Both the position numbers and the translations under genes were made by a program. The notes beneath the pieces are model-generated. The model was not told where the DNA came from and ran no database searches. It was given only the letters and a program-made list of their open reading frames with translations. From the NCBI RefSeq assembly GCF_028475105.1, contig NZ_CP116936.1:6571501-6635500 (forward strand): 64,000 nt of DNA. The letters are read 5' to 3'. Below are positions 1 to 8,265 of this stretch, one piece after another (positions within the stretch are counted from its first letter, which is position 1; each line of letters opens with the position of its first letter). The DNA comes from Micromonospora sp. LH3U1. Its GTDB lineage: Bacteria; Actinomycetota; Actinomycetes; Mycobacteriales; Micromonosporaceae.

Positions 1-481
1 CGTAGTGCGAGCGGTTGAACATCCCCACGTACCCCGGGGGCGGCAGCTCCCGACGGATCCGCCAGAGGAAGTCGTGCCGCAACTCCTGCCGACTCGGCGG
101 CCCGAACGAACGGATGTGCAGGCCCAGCGGGTTCATCGCGCCGGCCACCCGCTTGATCGTGCCGTCCTTGCCACCGCAGTCCATCGCCTGGAGCACCAGC
201 AGCACCCGGCGCGCCGGGCTCTCCGACCCGGTCTTGGCCATCGCGAACAGCATCTCCTGCTGCCGGCCCAGCTCGCCGCCGACCAGTTCCACCTGCTCTC
301 GTGCCCAGGCCTTACGGTGCTCTCCGCGCCCGACCGTACCCGGCAGGCCCGGCGTGGACCGTGGGTCGATCGCGCCGAGATCCACCGGTGCCGTGACCCG
401 CAGCAACTCCCGCACGGAGCCGCCGTCCGGCGCCACGATCTGCCCTTGCTGGGGTGCGCTCATCCACGGATCATCGCCCAC
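1..481 (-). CDS. Polyphosphate kinase 2 family protein (partial, runs off left edge)
   Basis: Only the first 160 or so residues are visible. PPK2 enzymes transfer phosphate between inorganic polyphosphate and nucleotides in the cytoplasm. Visible signatures are a Walker A-like stretch LQAMDCGGKDGTIKRV near residues 97-112, followed by AMNPLG, and the GYVGMFNRSHY segment at the window edge; both are hallmarks of the family. Start: GTG at 481 is preceded by GGAAGG seven bases upstream. An ATG six codons later (463) has no ribosome binding site and is the less likely start. Transcribed divergently from the sigma factor gene. Whether it is an ADP/GDP- or AMP-type enzyme cannot be decided from the N-terminus. 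Confidence 0.9.
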   Translation of the reverse strand, partial: MGDDPWMSAPQQGQIVAPDGGSVRELLRVTAPVDLGAIDPRSTPGLPGTVGRGEHRKAWAREQVELVGGELGRQQEMLFAMAKTGSESPARRVLLVLQAMDCGGKDGTIKRVAGAMNPLGLHIRSFGPPSRQELRHDFLWRIRRELPPPGYVGMFNRSHY

Positions 482-610
482 CCGCAGGCCTTCCGCCCGT
501 CGAGGGCCACCCCCGGGGCTGGACAGGCCGTCCGGCCCGGGGCTGCCAGCGCGTCCAGTCGGCGGAAGGATGTACGCCAGGACGGTGCCGACCGGGGAGG
601 GTGGTGCGTC

Positions 611-1561
611 GTGCGGGACCTGGCGACGGAGTTCGAGGCCGAGCGGGGGCGGCTGCTCGCGGTGGCCCACCGGATGCTGGGCAGCCGCAGCGAGGCGGAG
701 GACGCGGTGCAGGAGACCTGGCTGCGCTACGCCGGGGCGCTCGCCGACCCGACGGCCCGCGCCGAGGTCCGCGAGCTGTCGGCGTGGCTGACCACCACCT
801 GCGCCCGGATCTGCCTGGACGTGCTGCGCTCGGCCCGGGTGCGGCGGGAGGCGTACCCGGGGCAGTGGCTGCCGGAACCGGTGGTGACCCCGTTGGATGA
901 CGGGTACGCACCCGACCCGGCGGAACGGGCGGTCCGCACCGACGAGGTCGGTACGGCGCTGCTGGTGGTGCTGGAGCGGCTCGCACCGGAGCAGCGGGTC
1001 GCTCTCGTGCTGCACGATGTGTTCGCGGTGCCGTTCGCCCGGGTCGCCGACGTGCTCGGCACCACCGAGGTGGCCGCCCGACAGCTCGCTTCCCGGGCAC
1101 GCCGGGCGGTCACCGCGCCGGACGTACCCCGGCACACCGCCGACCCGGTCGAGCAGCGCCGGGTGCTCGAAGCGTTCGTCGCCGCCACCGAGTCCGGCGA
1201 GCTGGACCAACTGCTCCAGGTGCTCGCGCCGGACGTGGTCTTCGTCGGCGACTCGGGCGGGCACTTCCCCTCGGCCCGCCGGCCGGTGCTCGGCGCGGAC
1301 GCCGTGGGTCGGTTCACGCTCGGCCTGTTCGGCCGGGCGGGCCGGTACGCCAACCGGGTGCTGGCCCGGCTCGTGCTCGTCGACGGCGTGCTCGGCCTCC
1401 AGATGGAGACGGTGCACAGCGACGGGCGGCCGATCCGCCTGGTCACCGCCTTCGCGGTGGACCAGGGCCGGGTCACCGCCATCTACAACCAGCTCAACCC
1501 GGAGAAACTGGCCGACGTGCCGCCGCTCGGTGTGGGCGACGGGTGGCCACCGCGCTGGTGA
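611..1561 (+). CDS. ECF41-like RNA polymerase sigma factor with C-terminal SnoaL-like domain
   Basis: A 316-residue extracytoplasmic-function sigma factor. Region 2 (about residues 5-75, LLAVAHRMLGSRSEAEDAVQ onward) is followed by the linker motif WLPEP near residue 88. Region 4 follows (LAPEQRVALVLHDVF, then an HTH around VADVLGTTEVAARQLASRARR), then a 110-residue SnoaL/NTF2-like tail ending in YNQLNPEKL. WLPEP plus NPDKL/NPEKL are diagnostic of ECF41-type factors, whose tail modulates activity instead of an anti-sigma factor. Start GTG 611 lies 10 nt after GGGGAGGG; the frame stays open far upstream only because of base composition. The oxidoreductase or decarboxylase partners often seen beside ECF41 genes are absent. 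Confidence 0.9.
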   Translation: MRDLATEFEAERGRLLAVAHRMLGSRSEAEDAVQETWLRYAGALADPTARAEVRELSAWLTTTCARICLDVLRSARVRREAYPGQWLPEPVVTPLDDGYAPDPAERAVRTDEVGTALLVVLERLAPEQRVALVLHDVFAVPFARVADVLGTTEVAARQLASRARRAVTAPDVPRHTADPVEQRRVLEAFVAATESGELDQLLQVLAPDVVFVGDSGGHFPSARRPVLGADAVGRFTLGLFGRAGRYANRVLARLVLVDGVLGLQMETVHSDGRPIRLVTAFAVDQGRVTAIYNQLNPEKLADVPPLGVGDGWPPRW

Positions 1562-1585
1562 GCCGGGCCGGCCGGGCGTGCGGCG

Positions 1586-2092
1586 TCAGACCACCAGGGC
1601 CAACCACTTGCGGTACGTGGTGGCGAACGGCTCGGTGCCGTCTCCGAGCGCTCCGAACAGCCGACGGGCCGCGGCTTCGGCCTCGACCACCACGTCGTCC
1701 GGGTAGCCGAACCGAGCCCGGTGCTCGGCGAACTCGTCCTCGTCGAGCAGTTCCACCAGGCCGGTGGCCCGACGCCGGACTACGTCCAGGTCCAGGTCGA
1801 TCAGGTGGACGGTGTCCTCGGATTCCCAGCGGGCCGGGGTGGCGATGTCGCAGTAGACCTCGCTGGTGCGGGGCGGCGGGTTGAACATGGCCGTCCACCA
1901 GGCGCGGTGTGGCACCAGCAGCACGAACGGAATCTTCTCGATCGACGGTCGGCCGTGGTAGACCGATTCGGTGCCCTCGGGCACGCCGAGCCAGACGCCG
2001 AGGTCGTCCTCGGTGAGGCGGCGGGCCGGGTAGTCGCGGTGGGCGCTGCCGTCGTACTTGCGGTAGATCACTCGGACCACGTCGCTCGGCAT
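1586..2092 (-). CDS. DUF402 domain protein
   Basis: A 168-residue cytoplasmic protein of the DUF402 family (FomD/Ntdp-like fold; some members hydrolyse nucleotides). Visible signatures: RVIYRKYDGSAHRDYPARRL at the N-terminus, HRAWWTAMFNPPP and TSEVYCDIATPARWE mid-protein, then the acidic metal-binding stretch DLDLDVVRR and LLDEDEFAEH. ATG 2092 (MPSDVV) is taken as the start, with no clear Shine-Dalgarno; upstream in-frame codons look non-coding. Convergent with the sigma factor gene and divergent from the helicase gene. Substrate unknown. Confidence 0.8.
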   Translation of the reverse strand: MPSDVVRVIYRKYDGSAHRDYPARRLTEDDLGVWLGVPEGTESVYHGRPSIEKIPFVLLVPHRAWWTAMFNPPPRTSEVYCDIATPARWESEDTVHLIDLDLDVVRRRATGLVELLDEDEFAEHRARFGYPDDVVVEAEAAARRLFGALGDGTEPFATTYRKWLALVV

Positions 2093-2236
2093 GATTCGCA
2101 CCCTAACCGATACTGCCCACGCGTCGTAGCGCGGCCGTAACCGGACGGCATCGACCGTACCGACCGACCTGGCCGGCATCGCGCCACGCGGCGGATGGGC
2201 GCGGTCGGTGTCGGCGGCGCCGGGTACCGTCGCACG

Positions 2237-4399
2237 GTGACTCCGCCCCGCACCGCCACCGGTTCCGCCACCCCGTCGGCCCGTGCCAAGGGCCGGCGGC
2301 GGGGTGCCCGGCCCAGTGGCACGGAGCTGCTGGCGGCGGCGGTCGGCGCGGTCCCCGGTGGTGCGGAACGCCCCGGCCAGCAGCAGATGACCGTGGCGAT
2401 CGAGGAGTGCGTGGCCGGCGGCGAGCATCTGCTCGTGCAGGCGGGCACCGGCACCGGCAAGTCGCTGGCCTACCTCGCGCCGGCGCTCACCGTGGACGGC
2501 CCGGTGGTGGTCTCCACCGCCACCCTGGCGTTGCAGTCCCAGCTGGTCGACCACGACCTGCCCCGGCTGGCCGACGCCGTCGAGCCGATGCTGGGGCGTC
2601 GGCCCACCTTCGCGGTGCTCAAGGGCCGCCACCACTACCTCTGCCTTGCCCGGCTGGACAACTCCACCGAGGAAGAGCCGGAGGACACCCTCTTCGACGC
2701 CCCGGCGGCTCGCCCCGGCGGCGGGACGAAGTGGCTCGGTGAGGCGGGCCGGTTGGGCAAGCAGGTCGAGCGGCTGCGCGACTGGGCCGAGCGGACGGCC
2801 ACCGGCGACCGGGACGAGCTGGACCCAGGCGTCGACGATCAGGCCTGGCGGCTGGTGTCGATGCCGGCCCGGGAGTGCGTCGGGGCGACCCGCTGCCCGT
2901 TCGGGCAGGAGTGCTTCGCCGAGGCGTCACGGGCCCGGGCCCGTGAGGCCGACATCGTGGTCACCAACCACAGCCTGCTCGCGGTCGACATGCTCGCCGA
3001 CCGGCACATCGTGCCGCCGCACAAGCTGCTCATCGTCGACGAGGCGCACGAGTTGGCCGACCGGGTCTCCTCCGCGGCTCAGGCGGAGTTGGTGCCGGAG
3101 CTGATCGACCGGTCCACCCGGCGGGCCCGCCCGCTGCTGCGGCCGGAGACCGCCGAGGCACTCACCGCCGCCGGTGACGCCCTCGCGGTCGGGCTGGCCG
3201 AGGCACCGGCCGGGCGCATCACCGCCGGGCTGCCGACGCCGTTGCGGGAGGCGTGCACGCTGCTCGACGCCGCCACCCGCAGCGCCCTGGACGCGATCGG
3301 CGACATCAAGTCCGACGACCCCGACCCGGTCCGCAAGCAGCAGGCCAAGGCCGCGCTGGACGAGCTCTCCACCACCGCGCAGCGGCTGTTGGAGGAGGCC
3401 GACCACGACGTGGCGTGGGTGGAGAAGAACGACAGCGGCAGCCGCCGGGCACTGGTGGTCGCGCCGCTGTCGGTGGCCGGCACCCTCGCCACCCACCTGT
3501 ACGACGAACGCACCGTCGTCGCCACCTCGGCGACCCTGGCGCTGGGCGGCCGGTTCGACACGGTGGCCCGCGCCCTCGGGCTGGACGCGCCGCCGCCCGC
3601 GCCGCCGACCCCCGCCGCAGCCGCACTGGCCGCCCGCACCGGGCCTGGCCGCCCGGCCGCCGAGACGCCGGGCCGTCGGCTCGCCGGCGACGTCACCCCG
3701 AGCGCCGTCGTACCGGCGACCGAAGGCCCCGGTTGGCGGTCGCTCGACGTCGGTTCGCCGTTCGACTACGCCCGGCAGGGCATCCTGTACGTCGCCGCGC
3801 ACCTGCCCCGACCCAGCGTCTCCGGGCTGCCCGACGCTGCCGGGGAGGAGCTGCTCGGGCTGGTCGAGGCGCTCGGTGGTCGTACTCTCGGGCTCTTCTC
3901 CTCCCGGCGGGCCGCGCAGCAGGCGGCGGAGCTGCTGCGCGCGCGGACCGACCTGCCGGTGCTCCTGCAGGGCGAGGAGGCGTTGCCGCTGCTGGTCCGC
4001 CGGTTCCGTGAGGAGCGCGCCAGCTGTCTGTTCGGGGTGATGTCGCTCTGGCAGGGGGTGGATGTGCCGGGTGACGCCTGCCAGCTCGTGGTCATCGACC
4101 GGCTGCCCTTCCCGCGCCCGGACGAGCCGCTGGCGGCTGCCCGCGCCGCGGCTGTGGACTCGGGCGGCGGCTCCGGCTTCGCCGCGGTCAGCGTGCCGAT
4201 CGCGGCGGTGCGGCTGGCTCAGGGCGTGGGCCGGCTGATCCGGGCGACCGGCGACCGGGGCGTGGTCGCGGTGCTCGACTCACGGCTGGAAACGGCCCGA
4301 GGCTACGGGCCGTTCCTGCGCCGCTCGCTGCCACCGTTCTGGTACACCACCCGCCCCGAGGTGGCCCGGGGTGCCCTGGAACGCCTCGCCAAGTCCTGA
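2237..4399 (+). CDS. dinG: DinG/XPD-type ATP-dependent helicase
   Basis: A 720-residue superfamily 2 DNA helicase. Helicase motif I is AGTGTGKSLAYL near residue 70 and motif II is DEAHEL. Between them sit the iron-sulfur cluster cysteines (HYLCLARL, then CVGATRCPFGQECF). The C-terminal motor half carries GLFSSRRAA, SLWQGVDVPGD, VVIDRLPFPRP and the closing QGVGRLIRATGDRGVVAVLDSR (motif VI). It fits the actinobacterial YoaA/DinG group that unwinds DNA during damage repair. GTG 2237 is preferred as a leaderless start because TACCGT lies about 9 nt upstream; an ATG at 2195 is in frame with no ribosome binding site. Confidence 0.88.
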   Translation: MTPPRTATGSATPSARAKGRRRGARPSGTELLAAAVGAVPGGAERPGQQQMTVAIEECVAGGEHLLVQAGTGTGKSLAYLAPALTVDGPVVVSTATLALQSQLVDHDLPRLADAVEPMLGRRPTFAVLKGRHHYLCLARLDNSTEEEPEDTLFDAPAARPGGGTKWLGEAGRLGKQVERLRDWAERTATGDRDELDPGVDDQAWRLVSMPARECVGATRCPFGQECFAEASRARAREADIVVTNHSLLAVDMLADRHIVPPHKLLIVDEAHELADRVSSAAQAELVPELIDRSTRRARPLLRPETAEALTAAGDALAVGLAEAPAGRITAGLPTPLREACTLLDAATRSALDAIGDIKSDDPDPVRKQQAKAALDELSTTAQRLLEEADHDVAWVEKNDSGSRRALVVAPLSVAGTLATHLYDERTVVATSATLALGGRFDTVARALGLDAPPPAPPTPAAAALAARTGPGRPAAETPGRRLAGDVTPSAVVPATEGPGWRSLDVGSPFDYARQGILYVAAHLPRPSVSGLPDAAGEELLGLVEALGGRTLGLFSSRRAAQQAAELLRARTDLPVLLQGEEALPLLVRRFREERASCLFGVMSLWQGVDVPGDACQLVVIDRLPFPRPDEPLAAARAAAVDSGGGSGFAAVSVPIAAVRLAQGVGRLIRATGDRGVVAVLDSRLETARGYGPFLRRSLPPFWYTTRPEVARGALERLAKS

Positions 4400-4426
4400 C
4401 CTGACCGCACCGCTGCGGCGGGTTGG

Positions 4427-5737
4427 TCAAGGGGCTTGCGAGGCGACGACCACGGCGTCGGGCGGGGTGTCCGGGACCCGTCGGGCGGCAAGCCGGCGGA
4501 CCGCGGTGTTCAGCACCGCGATGAGCGGCACGGAGACCAGCGCGCCGGTGATGCCGGCGAGCACGACACCAGCGGCGATGCCGATGATCACCGCGAGCGG
4601 GTGGAGAGCGACCGCCCGTCCCATGATCAGCGGCTGGAGGACGTGGCCCTCCACCTGCTGCACACCGATCACCGCTCCGAGGATGATCAACGCGGTGACC
4701 GGGCCACTGTCGACCAGCGCCACCAGCACCGCCACGCCGCCGGAGAGCGCCGCACCGACGATCGGGATGAACGCGCCAAGGAAGACCAGCGCGGCCAGCG
4801 GGAAGGCGAACGGGACGTCGAAGATGACCAGGAAGATGCCGATGCCGACCGCGTCGATGAAGGCGACCAGCACGGTGGCGCGGACGTAGGCGCCGAGCGT
4901 GTGCCAGGAGGCGCGGCCGGCGTCGTCGACCTTCCACCGGGCGGCGACCGGCAGCAGCCGGACCAGGAAGCGCCAGATGCGGTTGCCGTCGCGCAGAAAG
5001 AAGAACGTCGCGAAGAGCACCAGCAGCGTGCCGGTCAGCACCTCGGCCAGCGTGGCGGCGGTGCTCAGCGCGCCGCTGGTGAACTTCGAGGTGTTGTCGT
5101 TGATCCAGGCCTGCGCCTCGTCGATGTAGCGGTCGAGCTGGGTGTCGGAGAGGTGCAGCGGGCCTGTCTTCAGCCAGTTCTGGATCTGCCGGACACCCTC
5201 CGACGACTTCTCGCTCAGCTCCGGCACACCGCGAATGAACTCGTTGACCACCAGCGTCAGCGTGCCGATCACCGCGGCCAGGCCGCCGACCAGCACCACC
5301 GCCGTCGCCATCGAGCGGGGCAGTCGGATCCGCAGCAGCCAGCCGACCGCTGGCGCGAGCAGCGCAGAGAGCAGCAGCGCGATGGCCAGCGGAATGATCA
5401 CGATCTTGATCGTGCCGACGACCCTGAGCAGTGCCCAGGCGACCACGCCGATCACGATCAGTCGCCAGCACCACGCGGCGGCGATCCGCAGCCCGTGCGG
5501 GACGTCAGCGTCGTCCCGGCTGGAGGTCGAGCTGTGCAGGTCCACCGGAGGTTCGGCGCCGACGACCGAGGCGCTCGGCGGCGCGGTCGGCCCCGGCACG
5601 GCCGGCGACGCCACCCGGGCCGCCTCCGACACCTCGCTCAACGCGTCACTCGACGTGCCCTCGTCGGCGCTGGCCGACTCCTGTCGCGACTGGTAGGCGC
5701 GGCGGAGCCGCCCGCGTACCCGCTCGAAGCGGCTCAA
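4427..5737 (-). CDS. AI-2E family transporter (PerM-like membrane protein)
   Basis: A 436-residue polytopic membrane protein. A hydrophilic Ser/Pro-rich cytoplasmic N-terminus (about 95 residues) precedes roughly eight membrane segments. These include the pairs LIVIGVVAWALLRVVGTIKI and IALLLSALLAPAV, the FFFLRDGNRIWRFL loop, and a GVQQVEGHVLQPLIMGRAV segment typical of the family. Family members export small molecules or ions; substrates are mostly unknown. Start: AGGAGG lies 5 nt ahead of TTG 5737, so this rare TTG is preferred. A GTG two codons earlier (5743) overlaps the ribosome binding site itself and is unlikely. Convergent with dinG. Confidence 0.85.
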   Translation of the reverse strand: MSRFERVRGRLRRAYQSRQESASADEGTSSDALSEVSEAARVASPAVPGPTAPPSASVVGAEPPVDLHSSTSSRDDADVPHGLRIAAAWCWRLIVIGVVAWALLRVVGTIKIVIIPLAIALLLSALLAPAVGWLLRIRLPRSMATAVVLVGGLAAVIGTLTLVVNEFIRGVPELSEKSSEGVRQIQNWLKTGPLHLSDTQLDRYIDEAQAWINDNTSKFTSGALSTAATLAEVLTGTLLVLFATFFFLRDGNRIWRFLVRLLPVAARWKVDDAGRASWHTLGAYVRATVLVAFIDAVGIGIFLVIFDVPFAFPLAALVFLGAFIPIVGAALSGGVAVLVALVDSGPVTALIILGAVIGVQQVEGHVLQPLIMGRAVALHPLAVIIGIAAGVVLAGITGALVSVPLIAVLNTAVRRLAARRVPDTPPDAVVVASQAP

Positions 5738-5897
5738 GCGCACCTCCTGGCAGAGAAACCGGTCCGCCCACTACGACAGGTCGGACAGCATACGTCCGTT
5801 CCCGACACCGTAGGGCAGTTCCGCTACACAATGCCCCGGCCACCTCCGGCGTAACCACCAGCGGGCCCGCCGTCGGCGGCACGGTAGCGTCTGCGGC

Positions 5898-6236
5898 GTG
5901 ACCGCCGACAACGATCTTGACGCCGGCCTGCCGATCCGCCTGCTGCACGACCGTGTGCTGGTGCGGATGGAGGGCAGCGAGGGTGAACGACGCTCCACCG
6001 CCGGCATCGTCATCCCGGCGACCGCCGCGGTCGGCAAGCGCCTCGCCTGGGCCACCGCAGTCGGGGTGGGGCCGAGCGTCCGCGCCATCGTCTCCGGTGA
6101 CCGGGTGCTCTTCGACCCGGACGACCGCTCCGAGGTCGAGCTGCACGGCCGCGGGTACGTGCTGCTGCGGGAGCGGGACGTGCACGCCGTGGCCGCCGAG
6201 CGGATCGAGAACGACCCCACCGGCCTCTACCTCTGA
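5898..6236 (+). CDS. Orphan GroES-like co-chaperonin
   Basis: A 112-residue protein of the chaperonin-10 fold: LHDRVLVRM, the mobile-loop region STAGIVIPATAA, then KRLAWATAVGVGPSVR, GDRVLFDPDD and YVLLRERDVHAV. It is longer than a canonical GroES (about 97-103 aa), with N- and C-terminal extensions. It stands alone about 14 kb from groEL, which has no adjacent groES, so it is probably a paralogue rather than the heat-shock operon co-chaperonin. GTG 5898 is a probable leaderless start, with TAGCGT ending 7 nt upstream. No CIRCE element is visible in front of it. Confidence 0.85.
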   Translation: MTADNDLDAGLPIRLLHDRVLVRMEGSEGERRSTAGIVIPATAAVGKRLAWATAVGVGPSVRAIVSGDRVLFDPDDRSEVELHGRGYVLLRERDVHAVAAERIENDPTGLYL

Positions 6237-6329
6237 CGCACCTCCCCCGGCCACCAAGCCCCGCCGCGCACCGTTTGCCCGGCCGTACGACGGGAAGCCA
6301 TCCGGCGACCGTGGCCCTGGGGAGGGACG

Positions 6330-6497
6330 ATGCCGGTATTCGTTAAGAAGTTGTTGACCTGGGGCAGTGTCGCGTTCCTGATCTACTTCGTGGCCTTCCG
6401 GCCGGAGGGCGCCGCGCAGATGTTCAAGGCGATCGGGGCGGCGCTGATCACGATGTTCCAGGGCCTCGGTGACTTCCTCACCACCCTGATGACCTGA
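6330..6497 (+). CDS. Small single-span membrane protein (55 aa), function unknown
   Basis: Encodes MPVFVKKLLTW then a hydrophobic stretch GSVAFLIYFVAF, an amphipathic middle, and a second moderately hydrophobic helix (MFKAIGAALITMFQGLGDF). GGGGAGGG lies just upstream of the ATG, which makes translation credible. The last codons (CTG ATG ACC TGA) are duplicated downstream in a 19-bp tandem array. No function can be assigned. The layout (short Lys-rich N-terminus, one or two membrane helices) resembles small membrane-associated peptides conserved in Micromonosporaceae, which is an inference. Confidence 0.6.
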   Translation: MPVFVKKLLTWGSVAFLIYFVAFRPEGAAQMFKAIGAALITMFQGLGDFLTTLMT

Positions 6498-6557
6498 GCC
6501 CACCCTGATGACCTGAGCCCACCCTGATGACCTGAGCCCGCCCTGATGACCTGAGCC
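6482..6557. repeat. Four tandem copies of a 19-bp repeat
   Basis: The unit caccctgatgacctgagcc is present at 6482, 6501, 6520 and 6539; the fourth copy differs by one base. The first copy contains the stop codon of the 55-aa gene, so the array duplicates that gene's last codons and stop. It lies between that gene and the convergent PrsW-type gene. Confidence 0.95.
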
Positions 6558-6597
6558 CGCCAGCCGGGGGGCCGCACGTCGTCAGGGCCGCAGCTCG

Positions 6598-8034
6598 TCA
6601 GGGGTGGCTCGGCGGCCAGGGCGCTGCCGGTCGCGGGACGGGCCAGCCAGACGGGGCGTACCCCACCGGAGGCGGAGCAGGGGCCAGCACCACCGGGATC
6701 GGCACCACGGGCTCGTCCGGCGCGTCCACCGGGCGCTGCGTACCGTCCGGGAAGCGCAGGTGGTAGCGGCTGCCGTCCCAGACCCCCGCCGGGGCCTGCG
6801 GGTCCCGACCGACGAAGAACGACCGGTACGCGCTGATCGCGTCCAGCAGCTCCCGCTCCTCGCGGGCGGTCCGCTCCTGGTCGGCCGGCTTGCGGTCCAG
6901 GCCGCGCAGCGTCCCGTCGCGCAGCAGGGCCAGCCGGGTGGCGGCGAACTGGTAGCCGCGCATCGCCCGTACACCGGCGTCGCCCGCCACCCGCCGGGCC
7001 CAACTGCGGGCCGCGTGCCGCCGACCGAGGCTGCTCAGCGCGGCCACCTCGGGCGGGCTCAGCCAGCCGGCGCGTACGTAGTCCGGCAATGTCCGCTCGG
7101 TGAGCCGCCCCTCCCAGGCGCGCAGCCACACCGCCAGCCCGACCATGCCGAAGAAGACCGGCACCATCAGGCCCAGGAAGCCGTACAACATGATCACCGC
7201 TTCGCCGGTGGCCTGGGTCAGCGTGGGCAGCAGGTTCCACGTGCCGTGCAGCATCATCGCCAGCAGCAGGCCGCCGATCGGGGCGAGCACCCGGACCCGC
7301 CGGTCGGCCGTCCGAGCCGCGATGCCCAGCCCCACACCGGTCATCGAGGTGAAAAGCGGATGGGCGAACCCGAACAGCAGGATCCGGACGATGAAGATCG
7401 CGATGACCTGCTGCGTGCCGGTCGCCGGGCCGTACCGGTCGGCGCCGGTCGCATAGCCGTATCCGCCCAGGTAGAGGATGTTTTCCACCATGGCGAAGCC
7501 GACCGCGGAGAGCCCGCAGTAGACCAGGCCGTCGGTGATCCCGGACCACTCGCGGCGGCGGAACACCAGCAGCAGGATCGGGCCCAGTGCCTTGGTCAGC
7601 TCCTCGATGAACGGCGCCACCAGCACCCCGGTGAGCGCGGACGGCAGGCCCCAGTCCGCGAAGCGGTTGGCGGCGAAGTCGTTGACCGTGAGCGAGGCGG
7701 CGGTGGAGACGAACGCCCCCCAGGCGAAGCAGAAGATCAGATACTTCAGCGGCTCCGGTTCGTAGCGGTCCAGCCAGAGGAAACAGGCGACCAGCACCGG
7801 CACCGGCAGGATGGCGGCGACCACCCCGATCAGCAGGGCCCGCACACCGAGCGACTGGCCGAGCGTGAAGACCATGAACACCGCGCAGGCGGCAATGAAC
7901 AGCACCACCCCGGCCAGCACCAGGAACCGCCGCCAGCCCAGTCGGCGCAGCGGCATCCGGGGTGCCTCGCCGACGGACGGGGCCGTGGGTGCGTGCGACG
8001 ACGGCAGCGGTGAACCGGGCGGGGTGTCGGCCAT
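6598..8034 (-). CDS. PrsW-family intramembrane metalloprotease
   Basis: A 478-residue polytopic membrane protein. After a short Pro/Ser-rich N-terminus come about eight membrane helices carrying the PrsW motifs: APFIEELTKALGP (EExxK, near residue 145), GFAMVENILYLGG (EN), FAHPLFTSMTG (first His) and MLHGTWN (second His). These residues bind the catalytic metal. A cytoplasmic C-terminal half (about 170 residues) of unknown role follows, ending in a proline-rich tail. Family members perform site-1-type cleavage of anti-sigma factors in some Firmicutes; substrates in actinomycetes are unknown. ATG 8034 is a probable leaderless start (TACGCT 6-7 nt upstream). No anti-sigma factor gene is adjacent. 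Confidence 0.85.
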   Translation of the reverse strand: MADTPPGSPLPSSHAPTAPSVGEAPRMPLRRLGWRRFLVLAGVVLFIAACAVFMVFTLGQSLGVRALLIGVVAAILPVPVLVACFLWLDRYEPEPLKYLIFCFAWGAFVSTAASLTVNDFAANRFADWGLPSALTGVLVAPFIEELTKALGPILLLVFRRREWSGITDGLVYCGLSAVGFAMVENILYLGGYGYATGADRYGPATGTQQVIAIFIVRILLFGFAHPLFTSMTGVGLGIAARTADRRVRVLAPIGGLLLAMMLHGTWNLLPTLTQATGEAVIMLYGFLGLMVPVFFGMVGLAVWLRAWEGRLTERTLPDYVRAGWLSPPEVAALSSLGRRHAARSWARRVAGDAGVRAMRGYQFAATRLALLRDGTLRGLDRKPADQERTAREERELLDAISAYRSFFVGRDPQAPAGVWDGSRYHLRFPDGTQRPVDAPDEPVVPIPVVLAPAPPPVGYAPSGWPVPRPAAPWPPSHP

Positions 8035-8086
8035 GCGGTCAGCGTAGCCATCCGCTGCCGTCTGGTCCGGGCGCATCGGTAGCCGC

Positions 8087-8092
8087 TATGCT
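8087..8092 (+). promoter_or_regulatory. -10 promoter box for the SAM-IV riboswitch transcript
   Basis: TATGCT lies 6-7 nt ahead of the first riboswitch bases, giving transcription start near 8099. No convincing -35 box is seen. Confidence 0.5.
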
Positions 8093-8097
8093 GCCGG

Positions 8098-8186
8098 CAG
8101 GTCACGAGTGCCAGCGTTCAGCCCCGGCTTGCTGGCCGGCAACCCTCGTCGAGTTCGCGGTGGGGTGCCCCGGGTGATGACCGGGC
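8098..8186 (+). promoter_or_regulatory. SAM-IV riboswitch
   Basis: The segment carries the conserved SAM-IV core in order: GGTCACGAGTGCCAGCG, then GCCCCGGCTTGCTGGCCGG, CAACCCTC, GCGGTGGGGTGCCCCGGG and TGATGACC, which closes the outer helix with GGTCA. SAM-IV aptamers are an actinobacterial S-adenosylmethionine-sensing class controlling sulfur-metabolism genes. It sits directly ahead of the class V aminotransferase gene. Downstream, GCCCAGC/GCTGGGC (8185-8209) forms another hairpin. Confidence 0.88.
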
Positions 8187-8236
8187 CCAGCCCGATCGGT
8201 GTGCTGGGCAAGCGCGGACCCCGTCCCGACATGCAC

Positions 8237-8258
8237 CCGGGGTCCCTGACCCCGGAGG
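8237..8258 (+). promoter_or_regulatory. Hairpin abutting the Shine-Dalgarno, likely riboswitch expression platform
   Basis: CCGGGGT (8237-8243) pairs with ACCCCGG (8249-8255) across a 5-nt loop. The last two G of the stem are the first two of the GGAGG ribosome binding site (8254-8258) for GTG 8266. This arrangement suggests translational control, but alternative pairing with the aptamer was not modelled. Confidence 0.5.
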
Positions 8259-8265
8259 TTCCGGC

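Noticed and set aside
4188..5474. A 428-codon minus-strand frame across the end of dinG and the AI-2E-type gene
   Set aside because: Same-strand frame-shadow of the AI-2E gene with Arg/His-rich translation and no motif.
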